In this document: one piece after another, positions 6,778 to 13,385 of the stretch
Numbering within the stretch: position 1 is the stretch's first letter
Layout of the letters: each line of letters begins with the position of its first letter
Origin: Leidyana gryllorum EB-2025a
Lineage: Eukaryota > Apicomplexa
Direction of reading: 5' to 3'
DNA length: 27,370 nt
Assembly: GCA_048772705.1 (NCBI GenBank)
Contig: JBLWGC010000011.1
Coordinates: 1-27,370 of the forward strand
Position numbers and translations under genes: made by a program
The notes under the pieces: generated by a model
Seen by the model: only the letters and a program-made list of their open reading frames with translations
Database searches by the model: none
Told to the model about the DNA's origin: nothing

Positions 6778-6869
6778 ACAATCTAAAGTGCATTGCAATT
6801 CCCCTCCAAACCTCTCAGATCCTTATCGAGACTGAGAGACCACTCAGAAAAGCTTAAGTGCGTGAGCAA

Positions 6870-6940
6870 AGCCTTCTGCCGGAATCGAACCGGCGACCTT
6901 TCGCTTAGAAAGCGAATGCTCTGCCACCAGCTAAGAAGGC
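6870..6940 (-). tRNA. Thr-type tRNA with TCT (Arg) anticodon
   Basis: The acceptor, anticodon stem and T-arm are those of Thr, but the loop is TTTCTAA, so complement bases 6907-6909 read TCT (AGA codons, Arg). It is one change from the Thr-TGT loop. The D-loop is one base short; stems otherwise pair. First of three switched neighbours. Confidence 0.85.
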
Positions 6941-7041
6941 AATGTTAACGGAAGTTACTGAAGCTCATTGTTCCACCGGTCGAACGGATCCAGGGCTCCA
7001 CCCAACGGCAAATAGGGTGTAACTCAGTGTAGAGCTTCGTT

Positions 7042-7114
7042 GCCGCCCTAGCTCAGTCCGTAGAGCGCAAGACTTTCAATCTTGCAGTCGCGGGTTCGAG
7101 CCCTGCGGGCGGTG
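7042..7114 (+). tRNA. Lys-type tRNA with TTC (Glu) anticodon
   Basis: The body matches the Lys genes at 21112 and 12379: acceptor GCCGCCC/GGGCGGT, discriminator G, stem CAAGA/TCTTG. The loop is CTTTCAA, so bases 7075-7077 read TTC (GAA codons, Glu). All stems pair, with a G-U in the T-stem. It is the only full-length TTC gene in the window. Confidence 0.88.
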
Positions 7115-7163
7115 CAAATCAATGTCTCTGGAAGCCGTTACCTACAACCACACTCTGCTGGAT

Positions 7164-7236
7164 TTCCACTCCCGGGACTTGAACCCGGATCGTGCGGGTG
7201 GAAGCCGCATATCCTAGCCAGTTGGACTACAGTGGA
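7164..7236 (-). tRNA. Glu-type tRNA with TCC (Gly) anticodon
   Basis: The body is Glu: acceptor TCCACTG, stem TGCGG/CCGCA, T-loop TTCAAGT. The loop is CTTCCAC, so complement bases 7200-7202 read TCC (GGA codons, Gly) instead of CTC or TTC. There is one acceptor mismatch and small D-loop changes. Third of three switched neighbours. Confidence 0.85.
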
Positions 7237-7417
7237 CGAGTGGTTGAGTTGGGGCTTCGGCCGAGAGCCGTACCGTCTTGGAAGAAATGGTATGTCGGCC
7301 TGATCAAGTGAGTGGATCTCTGATACAGATTCGGACTTAGTAACCAATTCCATTTGTATTAATCGTGGAATCTTGGGCCTTCGCCGGGCCTTCGCCGGGT
7401 ACAGGGCGAGCTTCCTT

Positions 7418-7482
7418 GCCGCCCCAACTCCGTCGGTGGAGCGCAAGACTTTTGATGGGAGAACCGCGGGTTCGGGGGGGCG
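7418..7482 (+). pseudogene. Lys-type tRNA pseudogene
   Basis: Same truncated form as 5556 and 8952. Preceded by an 11-base direct repeat in the spacer near 7375-7400. Confidence 0.7.
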
Positions 7483-7539
7483 CGAGCAGTGCTGAACCGT
7501 ATGCGAAGCCACTGGCTGCAAAATGCCAAGTTCGACAGC

Positions 7540-7621
7540 GGCAACTTGCCCGAGTGGTTAAGGGGGTAGACTAGAAATCTACTGGGGCGGGCCGGCGCTG
7601 GTTCAAATCCAGCAGTTGTCG
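7540..7621 (+). tRNA. tRNA-Ser-AGA: tRNA-Ser(AGA)
   Basis: 82 nt, loop CTAGAAA, acceptor intact. The variable arm differs slightly from the 9086 copy. Confidence 0.94.
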
Positions 7622-7676
7622 TGCGATGTGGTTGGAGGGTTAAACACCAACTCCCGCATGAATTTCTGGATGGTGG

Positions 7677-7681
7677 AAAAA
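7677..7681 (-). terminator. T5 run, possible Pol III terminator
   Basis: Five A on +, 15 bases past the 3' end of Gly-GCC at 7697, as beside 2470. Confidence 0.5.
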
Positions 7682-7696
7682 CAACCATGTGTCCTC

Positions 7697-7767
7697 TGCA
7701 CCTGCCGGGACTCGAACCCGGGTCGTCTCGATGGCAACGAGACATTCTACCACTAGACCACAGATGC
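7697..7767 (-). tRNA. tRNA-Gly-GCC: tRNA-Gly(GCC), hybrid acceptor
   Basis: Loop TTGCCAT. The 5' strand is GCATCTG, but the 3' strand is CAGGTGC as in Gly-TCC/CCC; it still pairs through G-U. This suggests gene conversion or recombination between Gly families. Confidence 0.9.
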
Positions 7768-7847
7768 GTGACACCTTGTTGTTGAAGCTCGTACACGGTA
7801 ACGGCCGTTTTCTGAACGAATGGAATGTCCGTGGCGTGTTCAGAGCG

Positions 7848-7880
7848 TCCGAGATAACATAGTGGTTACTATTTTCGCAT
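7848..7880 (+). pseudogene. tRNA-Asp 5' fragment fused to Asn
   Basis: Acceptor 5' strand and D-arm of Asp end at the anticodon arm and run directly into an Asn-type gene. Inverted relative of 4886-4939. Confidence 0.65.
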
Positions 7881-7954
7881 GGGTCTTGTAGCTCAGTCGG
7901 CAGAGCGTGTGGCTTTTGATGACAAACTCGGAGGTCCGGAACCTAACAGAACCG
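7881..7954 (+). pseudogene. tRNA-Asn-type pseudogene
   Basis: The first 45 bases match Asn at 13312, then the anticodon loop reads TTTTGAT and the T-arm is lost. Confidence 0.6.
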
Positions 7955-7998
7955 GCTTCCGATGCACCCTAGACATTGAGTGCGGTGCTCTCCCAATG

Positions 7999-8059
7999 GC
8001 ACTTGTGGTTCGCGACTCTTCAAAGATGGTAACGATGGGTCTGAATGCGGCCACGTGCA
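7999..8059 (+). pseudogene. tRNA-Gly(TCC) pseudogene, D-arm lost
   Basis: Acceptor GCACTTG/CACGTGC kept. The D-arm is mostly deleted and the T-arm unrecognisable. Related pseudogenes at 11647 and 13494 share the D-arm loss. Confidence 0.6.
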
Positions 8060-8072
8060 GCCGTACGTACTT

Positions 8073-8145
8073 TGGACGACCTGGGCATCGATCCCAGTAC
8101 CTCTCGCATGCTAAGCGAGCGCTCTACCATTTGAGCTAGTCGCCC
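8073..8145 (-). tRNA. tRNA-Ala-AGC: tRNA-Ala(AGC)
   Basis: Acceptor GGGCGAC/GTCGTCC, loop TTAGCAT between CTCGC and GCGAG. All stems pair. Confidence 0.96.
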
Positions 8146-8233
8146 GTGGTGCAGACCCCATCGCATTTGTTGGTTCTCAACATAGGATGACCACTTTTTA
8201 AACTGTCTTCAGCGGGTTGCACGAACGACAGGC

Positions 8234-8305
8234 GGCTGTTTGGTGTAGTGGTATGATACTTCCGTCGGGTGGAAGAAGTCCTAGGTTCCATTCCCAGAAC
8301 AGCCA
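8234..8305 (+). tRNA. tRNA-Pro-CGG: tRNA-Pro(CGG), mildly decayed
   Basis: Acceptor GGCTGTT/AACAGCC, loop GTCGGGT. The T-loop reads TTCCA instead of TTCGA, weakening the B box. The clean copy is at 20826. Confidence 0.85.
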
Positions 8306-8381
8306 GCTTTGTTGTATCTTGACCCAACCTGCCTGGCAGCATGGTTCTGGGTTCAGGTGATTCCTCGGAGAAAGTCGGAGG

Positions 8382-8454
8382 GGGAGTGTAGCGCAGTCGG
8401 TAGCGCGTAGGTCTCATAATCCTGAAGTCGAGAGTTCGATCCTCTCCACTCCCA
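8382..8454 (+). tRNA. tRNA-Met-CAT: tRNA-Met(CAT), elongator
   Basis: Acceptor GGGAGTG/CACTCCC fully paired, loop CTCATAA, T-loop TTCGATC. Confidence 0.96.
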
Positions 8455-8498
8455 CGGTCGGAATCGAAACCGCCGACAAACTCATCATGCTACCATTT

Positions 8499-8566
8499 TG
8501 CAGTCGGGAATCGCACACAGGTTATCTCGATGGCAGCGAGCGACTCTTCCACTAGACCACAGATGC
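8499..8566 (-). pseudogene. tRNA-Gly pseudogene
   Basis: Same damaged Gly as 2781 and 21935, here with the acceptor 3' strand also shortened. Confidence 0.7.
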
Positions 8567-8632
8567 AGAACACGATCTTGTGAATCTTGTACGTGGTGAC
8601 AGCCATTCCTCTTAAGCCTATCGATGCAACAA

Positions 8633-8704
8633 AGCCTTCTGCCGGAATCGAACCGGCGACTTCTCGCTTACGAAGCGAACGCTCTGCCCCTAAGCTAAGA
8701 AGGC
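8633..8704 (-). tRNA. tRNA-Thr-CGT: tRNA-Thr(CGT)
   Basis: Acceptor GCCTTCT/AGAAGGC, loop TTCGTAA, intact T-arm. Confidence 0.95.
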
Positions 8705-8780
8705 AATGTAAGTTGGAGATAACGAAACGATGGCTACTGACGGAGATTAGTGGAGCACTTTGCTCGAGTACTTCAATGAC

Positions 8781-8853
8781 TTCCACTGCCGGGACTTGAA
8801 CCCGGATCGTGCGGGTGAGAGCCGCATATCCTAGCCACTTAGACTACAGTGGA
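8781..8853 (-). tRNA. tRNA-Glu-CTC: tRNA-Glu(CTC)
   Basis: Intact; loop CTCTCAC. Divergent from the neighbouring Lys pseudogene and Ser-AGA, as in the inverted block at 5.4-5.8 kb. Confidence 0.95.
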
Positions 8854-8951
8854 CAAGTGGTCGAGTTTAGGCTTCGGCCGAGAGCCGAACCGACTCGGAA
8901 AGATTCCACCATCAATACGACTGGAATTTGTTACCAAGTCCGAGCTTTCTT

Positions 8952-9015
8952 GCCGCCCCAACTCCGTCGGTAGAGCGCAAGACTTTTGAAGGGAGAACCG
9001 CGGGTTCGGGCGGCC
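8952..9015 (+). pseudogene. Lys-type tRNA pseudogene
   Basis: Member of the truncated Lys family; essentially the same as 5556 and 22387. Confidence 0.75.
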
Positions 9016-9085
9016 CGAGCAGTCCTAGTAAAGCTTGCTGAACCGTATGTGAAGCCACTGGCCGCAAAATGCCAAGTTCGACAGC

Positions 9086-9167
9086 GGCAACTTGCCCGAG
9101 TGGTTAACGGGGTAGACTAGAAATCTACTGGGCCGGGCCCGCGCTGGTTCAAATCCAGCAGTTGTCG
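9086..9167 (+). tRNA. tRNA-Ser-AGA: tRNA-Ser(AGA)
   Basis: 82 nt, acceptor and T-arm whole, loop CTAGAAA. Confidence 0.95.
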
Positions 9168-9231
9168 TGCGATGTGGTGGAAATGATGCAATTGGCAGCA
9201 TCAAAAACTCATATGGGTCGAGACAGGGAAT

Positions 9232-9263
9232 GCCTCCTTAGCTTAGGGGCAGAACGCTCGCAC
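9232..9263 (+). pseudogene. tRNA-Thr 5' half
   Basis: Acceptor 5' strand and D-arm of GCCTCCT-type Thr. The whole gene stands at the matching place in the third copy of this block (22668). Confidence 0.65.
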
Positions 9264-9302
9264 GGGCGCGAGGGATTTTGACACTAGATGTCACAACCTC
9301 TC

Positions 9303-9375
9303 TGCCTCGGCTGTGGATCGAACACGGGACTTCCAGATCTTCAGTCTGGCGCTCTCCCAACTGAGCTACCGAGGC
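9303..9375 (-). tRNA. tRNA-Phe-GAA: tRNA-Phe(GAA)
   Basis: Acceptor GCCTCGG/CCGAGGC fully paired, loop CTGAAGA. Confidence 0.95.
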
Positions 9376-9463
9376 ACTAAAAAGTCTTGAAACGCGGTGA
9401 AAATAAGCACTCGTCGCAGCCGCATCTGGGGCCACTCCTCGCGGCATCCCGAGTTCGACAGTT

Positions 9464-9528
9464 GCCAACTTGCCCGAGTGGGAGGGGTGGTGGATTTGAA
9501 TTCTATTGGGCCTGGTCCGCGCGGGTGC
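9464..9528 (+). pseudogene. tRNA-Ser-type pseudogene, 3' truncated
   Basis: The 5' end and D-arm follow Ser-AGA; the anticodon arm is mutated and the T-arm absent. Confidence 0.55.
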
Positions 9529-9591
9529 ATGCTTTGGGCGAGAGCCGTACCATCCTGAAAAGCAGTGGGATGTCAGGTCAACACCAAAATT

Positions 9592-9661
9592 AGCTTTTCT
9601 GGGAATCGGATCCATTTCTCTTTCCATTCTGACAGGGATACCAGCGCTAGACCAAATAGCC
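9592..9661 (-). pseudogene. tRNA-Pro pseudogene
   Basis: D-arm and T-arm remnants of Pro; the loop TCAGAAT shares its drift with 6202. The acceptor is weakened. Confidence 0.6.
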
Positions 9662-9749
9662 GAATACTTGGATGCATGCAACCGGATATACAGATAGAGG
9701 TTCGAATCTACCGTAGCTTTTCCAGCCTATTCTCGAGGATGATCACCGT

Positions 9750-9833
9750 TGCACAGAATGGCATTCGAACCCATGCAGACTTGCGCCTACCAGAACTTGA
9801 GTCTGGCCCCTTAGACCACTCGGGCATCTGTGC
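9750..9833 (-). tRNA. tRNA-Leu-CAA: tRNA-Leu(CAA)
   Basis: 84 nt as at 6346, loop CTCAAGT, with one T-stem mismatch. Confidence 0.92.
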
Positions 9834-9927
9834 GTTACTTTCTTCCTGAGTTCCTGAGTGTTAATGGCTTCCGTTGCGACGTCGATGTCGTTCTGGGTGC
9901 AGTGTACCGCCCCGGAGTACTCTTACG

Positions 9928-10008
9928 CCCCGAGTTGCTTAGATGGCAACGCACGTGATTGTAGTGGTGGCATCAAATATTCGACGACCAAATTCCGTCC
10001 CGCCGGGA
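9928..10008 (+). pseudogene. tRNA-Tyr(GTA) pseudogene with mini-intron
   Basis: Same damaged Tyr as 6526, with further changes in the anticodon stem. Confidence 0.65.
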
Positions 10009-10107
10009 GCTGAGGAGTGGACTCCTTACAACGTAGTTCGTCTGACACTGCTGTTCCATTCCATCCTGATCGATGCTTCGCTACCTGTACAGCCTCGCTC
10101 AAAGATT

Positions 10108-10179
10108 GTCCGAGTCGTCTAGTGGTTAGGACAGCACGTTGTGGCCGTGCAAACCCAGGCTCGATTCCTGGCTCGGACA
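10108..10179 (+). tRNA. tRNA-His-GTG: tRNA-His(GTG)
   Basis: Intact; body as at 2248 and 6706. Confidence 0.95.
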
Positions 10180-10254
10180 AGCAGTCCAAAGTGCATTGCT
10201 CTTCGCCCCGGTTGAAAACATTGTTGCAGCCATGGTCAAGTCTGTACGATCGGC

Positions 10255-10313
10255 TGCACCTGCCGGGGCTGTGAGCATGGGAAGCTCGCATCCTACTCTT
10301 GGACCACAAGTGC
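10255..10313 (-). pseudogene. tRNA-Gly(CCC) pseudogene lacking its T-arm
   Basis: Identical layout to 2098 except that the T-loop and one side of its stem are gone, leaving a single CCCGG where the intact gene has two. This is a deletion between the two stem strands. Confidence 0.75.
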
Positions 10314-10376
10314 ACTCGAGAGAGAGCTTCAGCACCCCGAGACTCGGCGGCAGTCTGCGTTGAGCTAGTGGGTGCC

Positions 10377-10448
10377 TCAGGTACTGGCAGGTTCCAGTCT
10401 GCGACTTTGTGGCTAAGAGACTTACCCTCTGGTGGCTGAGCTACGAGG
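10377..10448 (-). pseudogene. tRNA-Asn-type pseudogene
   Basis: Inverted duplicate of 1960-2033 with the same damaged anticodon loop. Confidence 0.6.
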
Positions 10449-10469
10449 ACCGAGTGCCGATACAACGGC

Positions 10470-10511
10470 TGACAAGAGTGGCATTCGAACCCACCACTCG
10501 GCCATCTTGCC
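10470..10511 (-). pseudogene. tRNA-Leu pseudogene lacking its anticodon arm
   Basis: The acceptor strands, D-arm start and T-arm of the Leu-CAG family are joined with the whole middle missing, leaving 42 bases. Confidence 0.7.
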
Positions 10512-10604
10512 GGAGTGTTCTTGGCTCGCCACTTTACACGTTTTCTGTTCGTGAAGTCTGGGGAAGGGAGGACTTTTGGGTTGGAGGCCGGCGTATTCAG
10601 AGCG

Positions 10605-10676
10605 GCCGAAATAGTCTAGTGGTTAGTATTTCCGCCTGTCACGCGGAAGACCCGGGTTCGATTCCCGGTCTCGGAG
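10605..10676 (+). tRNA. tRNA-Asp-GTC: tRNA-Asp(GTC), damaged acceptor
   Basis: Loop CTGTCAC and T-arm whole. The 5' acceptor reads GGCCGAAA where TCCGAGA is expected, giving mismatches. Confidence 0.8.
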
Positions 10677-10728
10677 ATAGATAGTCTTCCGCTCTAGATT
10701 GCGTGGTGCTCACCTGAACGATGCGTGT

Positions 10729-10798
10729 TACAGCGACCGAGGATTGAACTCGGGACCTTCTGCGTGTTAAGCAGACGTCGTGACCACTAGATGGCTGC
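10729..10798 (-). tRNA. tRNA-Val-AAC: tRNA-Val(AAC), mildly decayed
   Basis: Loop TTAACAC. Two bases are missing at the D-arm and the acceptor has one mismatch. Confidence 0.75.
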
Positions 10799-10940
10799 AC
10801 GGAGCTTCCGGACTGCGAAAGGAGCGTGTGTCTCTGGAACCACGTATCCGATGAGCCTGGTTTTTATGTATCGGCTTAAGTTGGACGGCCTGGAGTAGTT
10901 TTAAGACCCTTCGCTTTGTATTCAGGAATGGAGATGTCAC

Positions 10941-11011
10941 GCATCTGTGGTTTAGTGGTAGACTGTGTCGTTGCCACCGAGACGACCCAGGTTCGATTCC
11001 CGGCAGATGCA
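10941..11011 (+). tRNA. tRNA-Gly-GCC: tRNA-Gly(GCC)
   Basis: Acceptor GCATCTG/CAGATGC, loop TTGCCAC, T-arm whole. One anticodon-stem mismatch. Confidence 0.9.
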
Positions 11012-11093
11012 GAGAAGATGGCAGATGGTTGATTGAGGCACCATTCTGGGGTTTCAGGAGTGAGTTGTTGTCTGCCCCTCCAATCACATCGAA

Positions 11094-11175
11094 CGACAAC
11101 TGCTGGATTTGAACCAGCGCGGGCCAGGCCCAGTAGATTTCAAGTCTACCCCCTTAACCACTCGGGCAAGTTGCC
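11094..11175 (-). tRNA. tRNA-Ser-TGA: tRNA-Ser(TGA)
   Basis: 82 nt body of the Ser-AGA family with loop CTTGAAA. The anticodon TGA is still Ser. All stems pair. The only Ser-TGA gene here. Confidence 0.95.
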
Positions 11176-11237
11176 AACTGTCGAATTCGACATGCCGCGA
11201 GGAGTGACCAAATGCCCCCATGTTCAGCCTGTCCTGC

Positions 11238-11307
11238 GGCATTGATGGGTGTCTAAACTGACCTCTCGCGTGCCAAGTCACCGCTCTACCACTTGAGATA
11301 GCCGCCC
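11238..11307 (-). pseudogene. tRNA-Ala-type pseudogene
   Basis: Acceptor 5' strand and D-arm of Ala; the anticodon stem is broken (loop TTGGCAC) and the T-arm lost. The 3' limit is approximate. Confidence 0.5.
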
Positions 11308-11370
11308 ACTCGCCAAACCTAGGTGAACTTCCCGGTTCTGTCCCACTCAAAAGTCGGATGCGTCCCGAAT

Positions 11371-11443
11371 GCGGTTGTGGCGCAATGGACAGCGCGTTGC
11401 CCTCCTAAGGCAAAGGTTGAGGGTTCGAGTCCCTCTAGCCGTT
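11371..11443 (+). tRNA. tRNA-Arg-CCT: tRNA-Arg(CCT)
   Basis: Acceptor GCGGTTG/TAGCCGT using G-U pairs, loop CTCCTAA between TTGCC and GGCAA. Confidence 0.92.
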
Positions 11444-11559
11444 TCCTGCGTGCCTTCGTTTGTGCAAAGTGGAGCACAAACAGGTGAAAGTGATCGATGC
11501 AGTTGGGAGATTGGTCATACCATGTAAAAAAGAAATGGATGTACTGGGGTTTGCTAAAT

Positions 11560-11633
11560 GGGCGACTAGCTCAAATGGTAGCTCGCTACGCTTAGCATGC
11601 GAGAGGTACTGGGCATCGATCCCAGTTCGTCCA
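11560..11633 (+). tRNA. tRNA-Ala-AGC: tRNA-Ala(AGC), mildly decayed
   Basis: Loop TTAGCAT. The D-stem and anticodon stem are rearranged, giving 74 nt and one mismatch. The inverted twin at 13565 is intact. Confidence 0.8.
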
Positions 11634-11646
11634 AAGTACGTACGGC

Positions 11647-11696
11647 TGCACGTGCCGGGATCTCACCATCTTTGAAGGGTCGCAGACCACAATTGC
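11647..11696 (-). pseudogene. tRNA-Gly(TCC) pseudogene
   Basis: 50 bases; D-arm and T-loop deleted, TTCC anticodon region still visible. Confidence 0.6.
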
Positions 11697-11738
11697 CATT
11701 GCGAGCAGCGCAGTCAGTGTCTAGCGTGCCTCTGAAAG

Positions 11739-11812
11739 CGCTCCTGGCAGGTTCCGAGCCTGCGACTTTGCCGTTAACAGCCACACCCTCTGCCGCCTGA
11801 GCTACAAGACCC
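11739..11812 (-). tRNA. tRNA-Asn-GTT: tRNA-Asn(GTT), mildly decayed
   Basis: Loop CTGTTAA, 5' acceptor GGGTCTT. One anticodon-stem mismatch and an altered T-loop. Compare 13312. Confidence 0.8.
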
Positions 11813-11906
11813 CTTACAATGTTTCAGAAGTTAGTAGAGAGACCCTCCTCTTCCTACAACAGTTCGCACGGGGTGCCCGAGGGAAGGTGTAATCAGTTAC
11901 AGTCGC

Positions 11907-11988
11907 GGCAAGGTGGCCGAGCGGTTAAGGCGGCGGCCTGCTAAGCCGTTGGGTTTTACCCGCGTGAATTCGAATCTCACCCTTGTCG
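11907..11988 (+). tRNA. tRNA-Ser-GCT: tRNA-Ser(GCT)
   Basis: 82 nt, loop CTGCTAA. One base change in the T-stem, still paired or nearly so. Confidence 0.94.
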
Positions 11989-12101
11989 GTAGCATTCGGG
12001 GAGAGCGCAACTGCTTCAATGATTGAAGTGAGCTTTCTGCCCGACTCGAACTCGCTCCACGCTGGACGGTCTACCAAGTCAATTGTACTGTCTGATGCAC
12101 C

Positions 12102-12173
12102 GGCTGTTTGGTCTAGTGGTATGATTCTTCCTTCGGGTGGAAGAAGTCCTGAGTTCGATTCCCAGAACAGCGC
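12102..12173 (+). tRNA. tRNA-Pro-CGG: tRNA-Pro(CGG)
   Basis: Loop TTCGGGT between CTTCC and GGAAG. One end mismatch in the acceptor (AACAGCG). Confidence 0.9.
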
Positions 12174-12253
12174 GCTTTGTTGTTGGCTGACTCGGCAAAA
12201 CACGTCATCTCAAGATGGCACGGCTCTCCCCAAAGCTTCAACTCGGGCACTTG

Positions 12254-12319
12254 TCCACTGTAGTCTAAGTGGCTAGGAATTTCCGCTGCACGATCCGGGT
12301 TCAAGTCTCGGCAGTGGAA
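12254..12319 (+). pseudogene. tRNA-Glu pseudogene lacking part of its anticodon arm
   Basis: Acceptor, D-arm and T-arm match Glu at 20979, but the anticodon arm is shortened by about seven bases, leaving 66 nt. Confidence 0.75.
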
Positions 12320-12378
12320 ATCCAGCTGAGTGTGCTTGTGGGCAACAGTTCCATTCTTACTTTTAGGAGATAGATCCA

Positions 12379-12451
12379 CACCGCCCGCCGGGCTCGAACC
12401 CGCGACTGCAAGATTAAGAGCCTTGCGCTCTACCGACTGAGCTAGGGGGGC
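12379..12451 (-). tRNA. tRNA-Lys-CTT: tRNA-Lys(CTT)
   Basis: Loop CTCTTAA, Lys-type body, acceptor GCCCCCC/GGGCGGT with one mismatch. Confidence 0.9.
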
Positions 12452-12514
12452 AAGAAAGCAAGGACACAAAGCCCGATAGCCTGACAACTAAAGTGGCTTT
12501 GGTACCCACCAGCC

Positions 12515-12563
12515 TCAGCAAGTTGTGGCCGTGCATACCCAGGCCCGAATCCTGGATTGGATA
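12515..12563 (+). pseudogene. tRNA-His 3' relic
   Basis: Anticodon loop TTGTGGC and T-arm of His without acceptor 5' strand or D-arm. Confidence 0.55.
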
Positions 12564-12684
12564 GTATGTCCCCGATGTCTCGAATGGGAGATGTGGGTGA
12601 AGTCTGTCCAGACCCGCCATCGGGCGTAGCTGCCCATGTCCTGTCTTGATCGCTACACACTTCCATTTGACGGCTCCGCTAGTC

Positions 12685-12757
12685 GGCGCTATGGCCTAAT
12701 GGATATGGAATCGGTCTACGGAACCGGGGATTCTGGGTTCGAGTCCCAGTAGCGTCA
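12685..12757 (+). tRNA. tRNA-Arg-ACG: tRNA-Arg(ACG)
   Basis: Acceptor GGCGCTA/TAGCGTC, loop CTACGGA. A34 would become inosine. Single copy here. Confidence 0.93.
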
Positions 12758-12890
12758 GGGCGAGCGCTCGGGTTCCAGCCCCTCACAATTGCTGCAACTC
12801 AGTTTTTGTCTCAGCTGGCTGTCCTTGTTGTGGACAGCATCCCCGTGCACCCTTTTGACAGGAGGAGATACATCGAGAGAAGTTCCAGTG

Positions 12891-12963
12891 GGGAGTGTAG
12901 CGCAGTCGGTAGCGCGTAGGTCTCATAATCCTGAAGTCGAGAGTTCGATCCTCTCCACTCCCA
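12891..12963 (+). tRNA. tRNA-Met-CAT: tRNA-Met(CAT), elongator
   Basis: Intact, acceptor GGGAGTG/CACTCCC, loop CTCATAA. Confidence 0.96.
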
Positions 12964-12979
12964 CGGTTGGAATCGGAAC

Positions 12980-13027
12980 CACGGGTTATCTCGATGGGAG
13001 CGAGAGACTCTTCCACACCACAGATGC
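12980..13027 (-). pseudogene. tRNA-Gly 5' relic
   Basis: 5' strand, shortened D-arm and part of the anticodon arm of Gly. Right neighbour of Met, as in the 2664, 8382 and 21818 blocks. Confidence 0.55.
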
Positions 13028-13123
13028 GTAACACCTTGTTGTTGGAGCTCGTACACAATAACGGCCGTTTTGCTTCGAATGAGAAGACAGGGTCAAGTTG
13101 AGCGAGTATGAGAGGCAGCTCGT

Positions 13124-13195
13124 GGGTACGTAACTCAGTGGTAGAGCAGTTGACTGCAGATCAGCAAGTCCGTGGTTCAAATTCGCGCGTGTCGT
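13124..13195 (+). tRNA. tRNA-Cys-GCA: tRNA-Cys(GCA)
   Basis: Loop CTGCAGA between GTTGA and TCAGC, D-loop AGTGGTA, T-loop TTCAAAT. The acceptor pairs except at the first position. The only Cys gene seen. Confidence 0.9.
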
Positions 13196-13311
13196 GAAGT
13201 TGAGATGAAACGCTGGAAGATGTTAAACCAACATTCCTGACCACAAAGGGTTGCAGAATCCTGCGCTAGAAAGAGGAGGGTCTCTATATTATCCTCTGAA
13301 ACATTGTAGCT

Positions 13312-13385
13312 GGGTCTTGTAGCTCAGTCGGCATAGCGTGTGGCTGTTAACCACAAAGTCGCAGATTCGAAACCTGCGAGGACCG
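13312..13385 (+). tRNA. tRNA-Asn-GTT: tRNA-Asn(GTT)
   Basis: Loop CTGTTAA between TGTGG and CCACA, T-loop TTCGAAA. Best Asn copy; the others are relics or mildly damaged. The tandem repeat that follows overlaps its 3' end. Confidence 0.92.

Larger units (their letters stand above)
6202..6800. repeat. Direct duplicate of 9592-10200
   Basis: Pro relic, Leu-CAA, Tyr pseudogene and His in the same order and spacing at both sites. Confidence 0.8.
11370..11740. repeat. Inverted duplicate of 13500-13810
   Basis: Arg-CCT, spacer, Ala-AGC and Gly-TCC relic occur in reverse order at 13500-13810. The spacers match well; the left side here lacks the 12-base repeat. Confidence 0.75.

Noticed and set aside
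5556-9015. Truncated Lys-type family as a tRNA-derived SINE
   Set aside because: Copies sit in matching places within larger duplicated blocks. I see no separate tail, target-site duplications or SINE body.
9661-9720. Possible further tRNA around a GTTCGAATC box near 9705
   Set aside because: No matching acceptor or anticodon arm could be drawn. At most a B-box relic, also present in altered form near 6290.
10799-10940. Spacer between Val and Gly-GCC as a small RNA gene
   Set aside because: I see no tRNA, 5S, U6 or SRP motif in it.
11094-11175. Ser-TGA as another anticodon switch
   Set aside because: TGA is a Ser anticodon and the body is the Ser-AGA family, so it is an ordinary isoacceptor.
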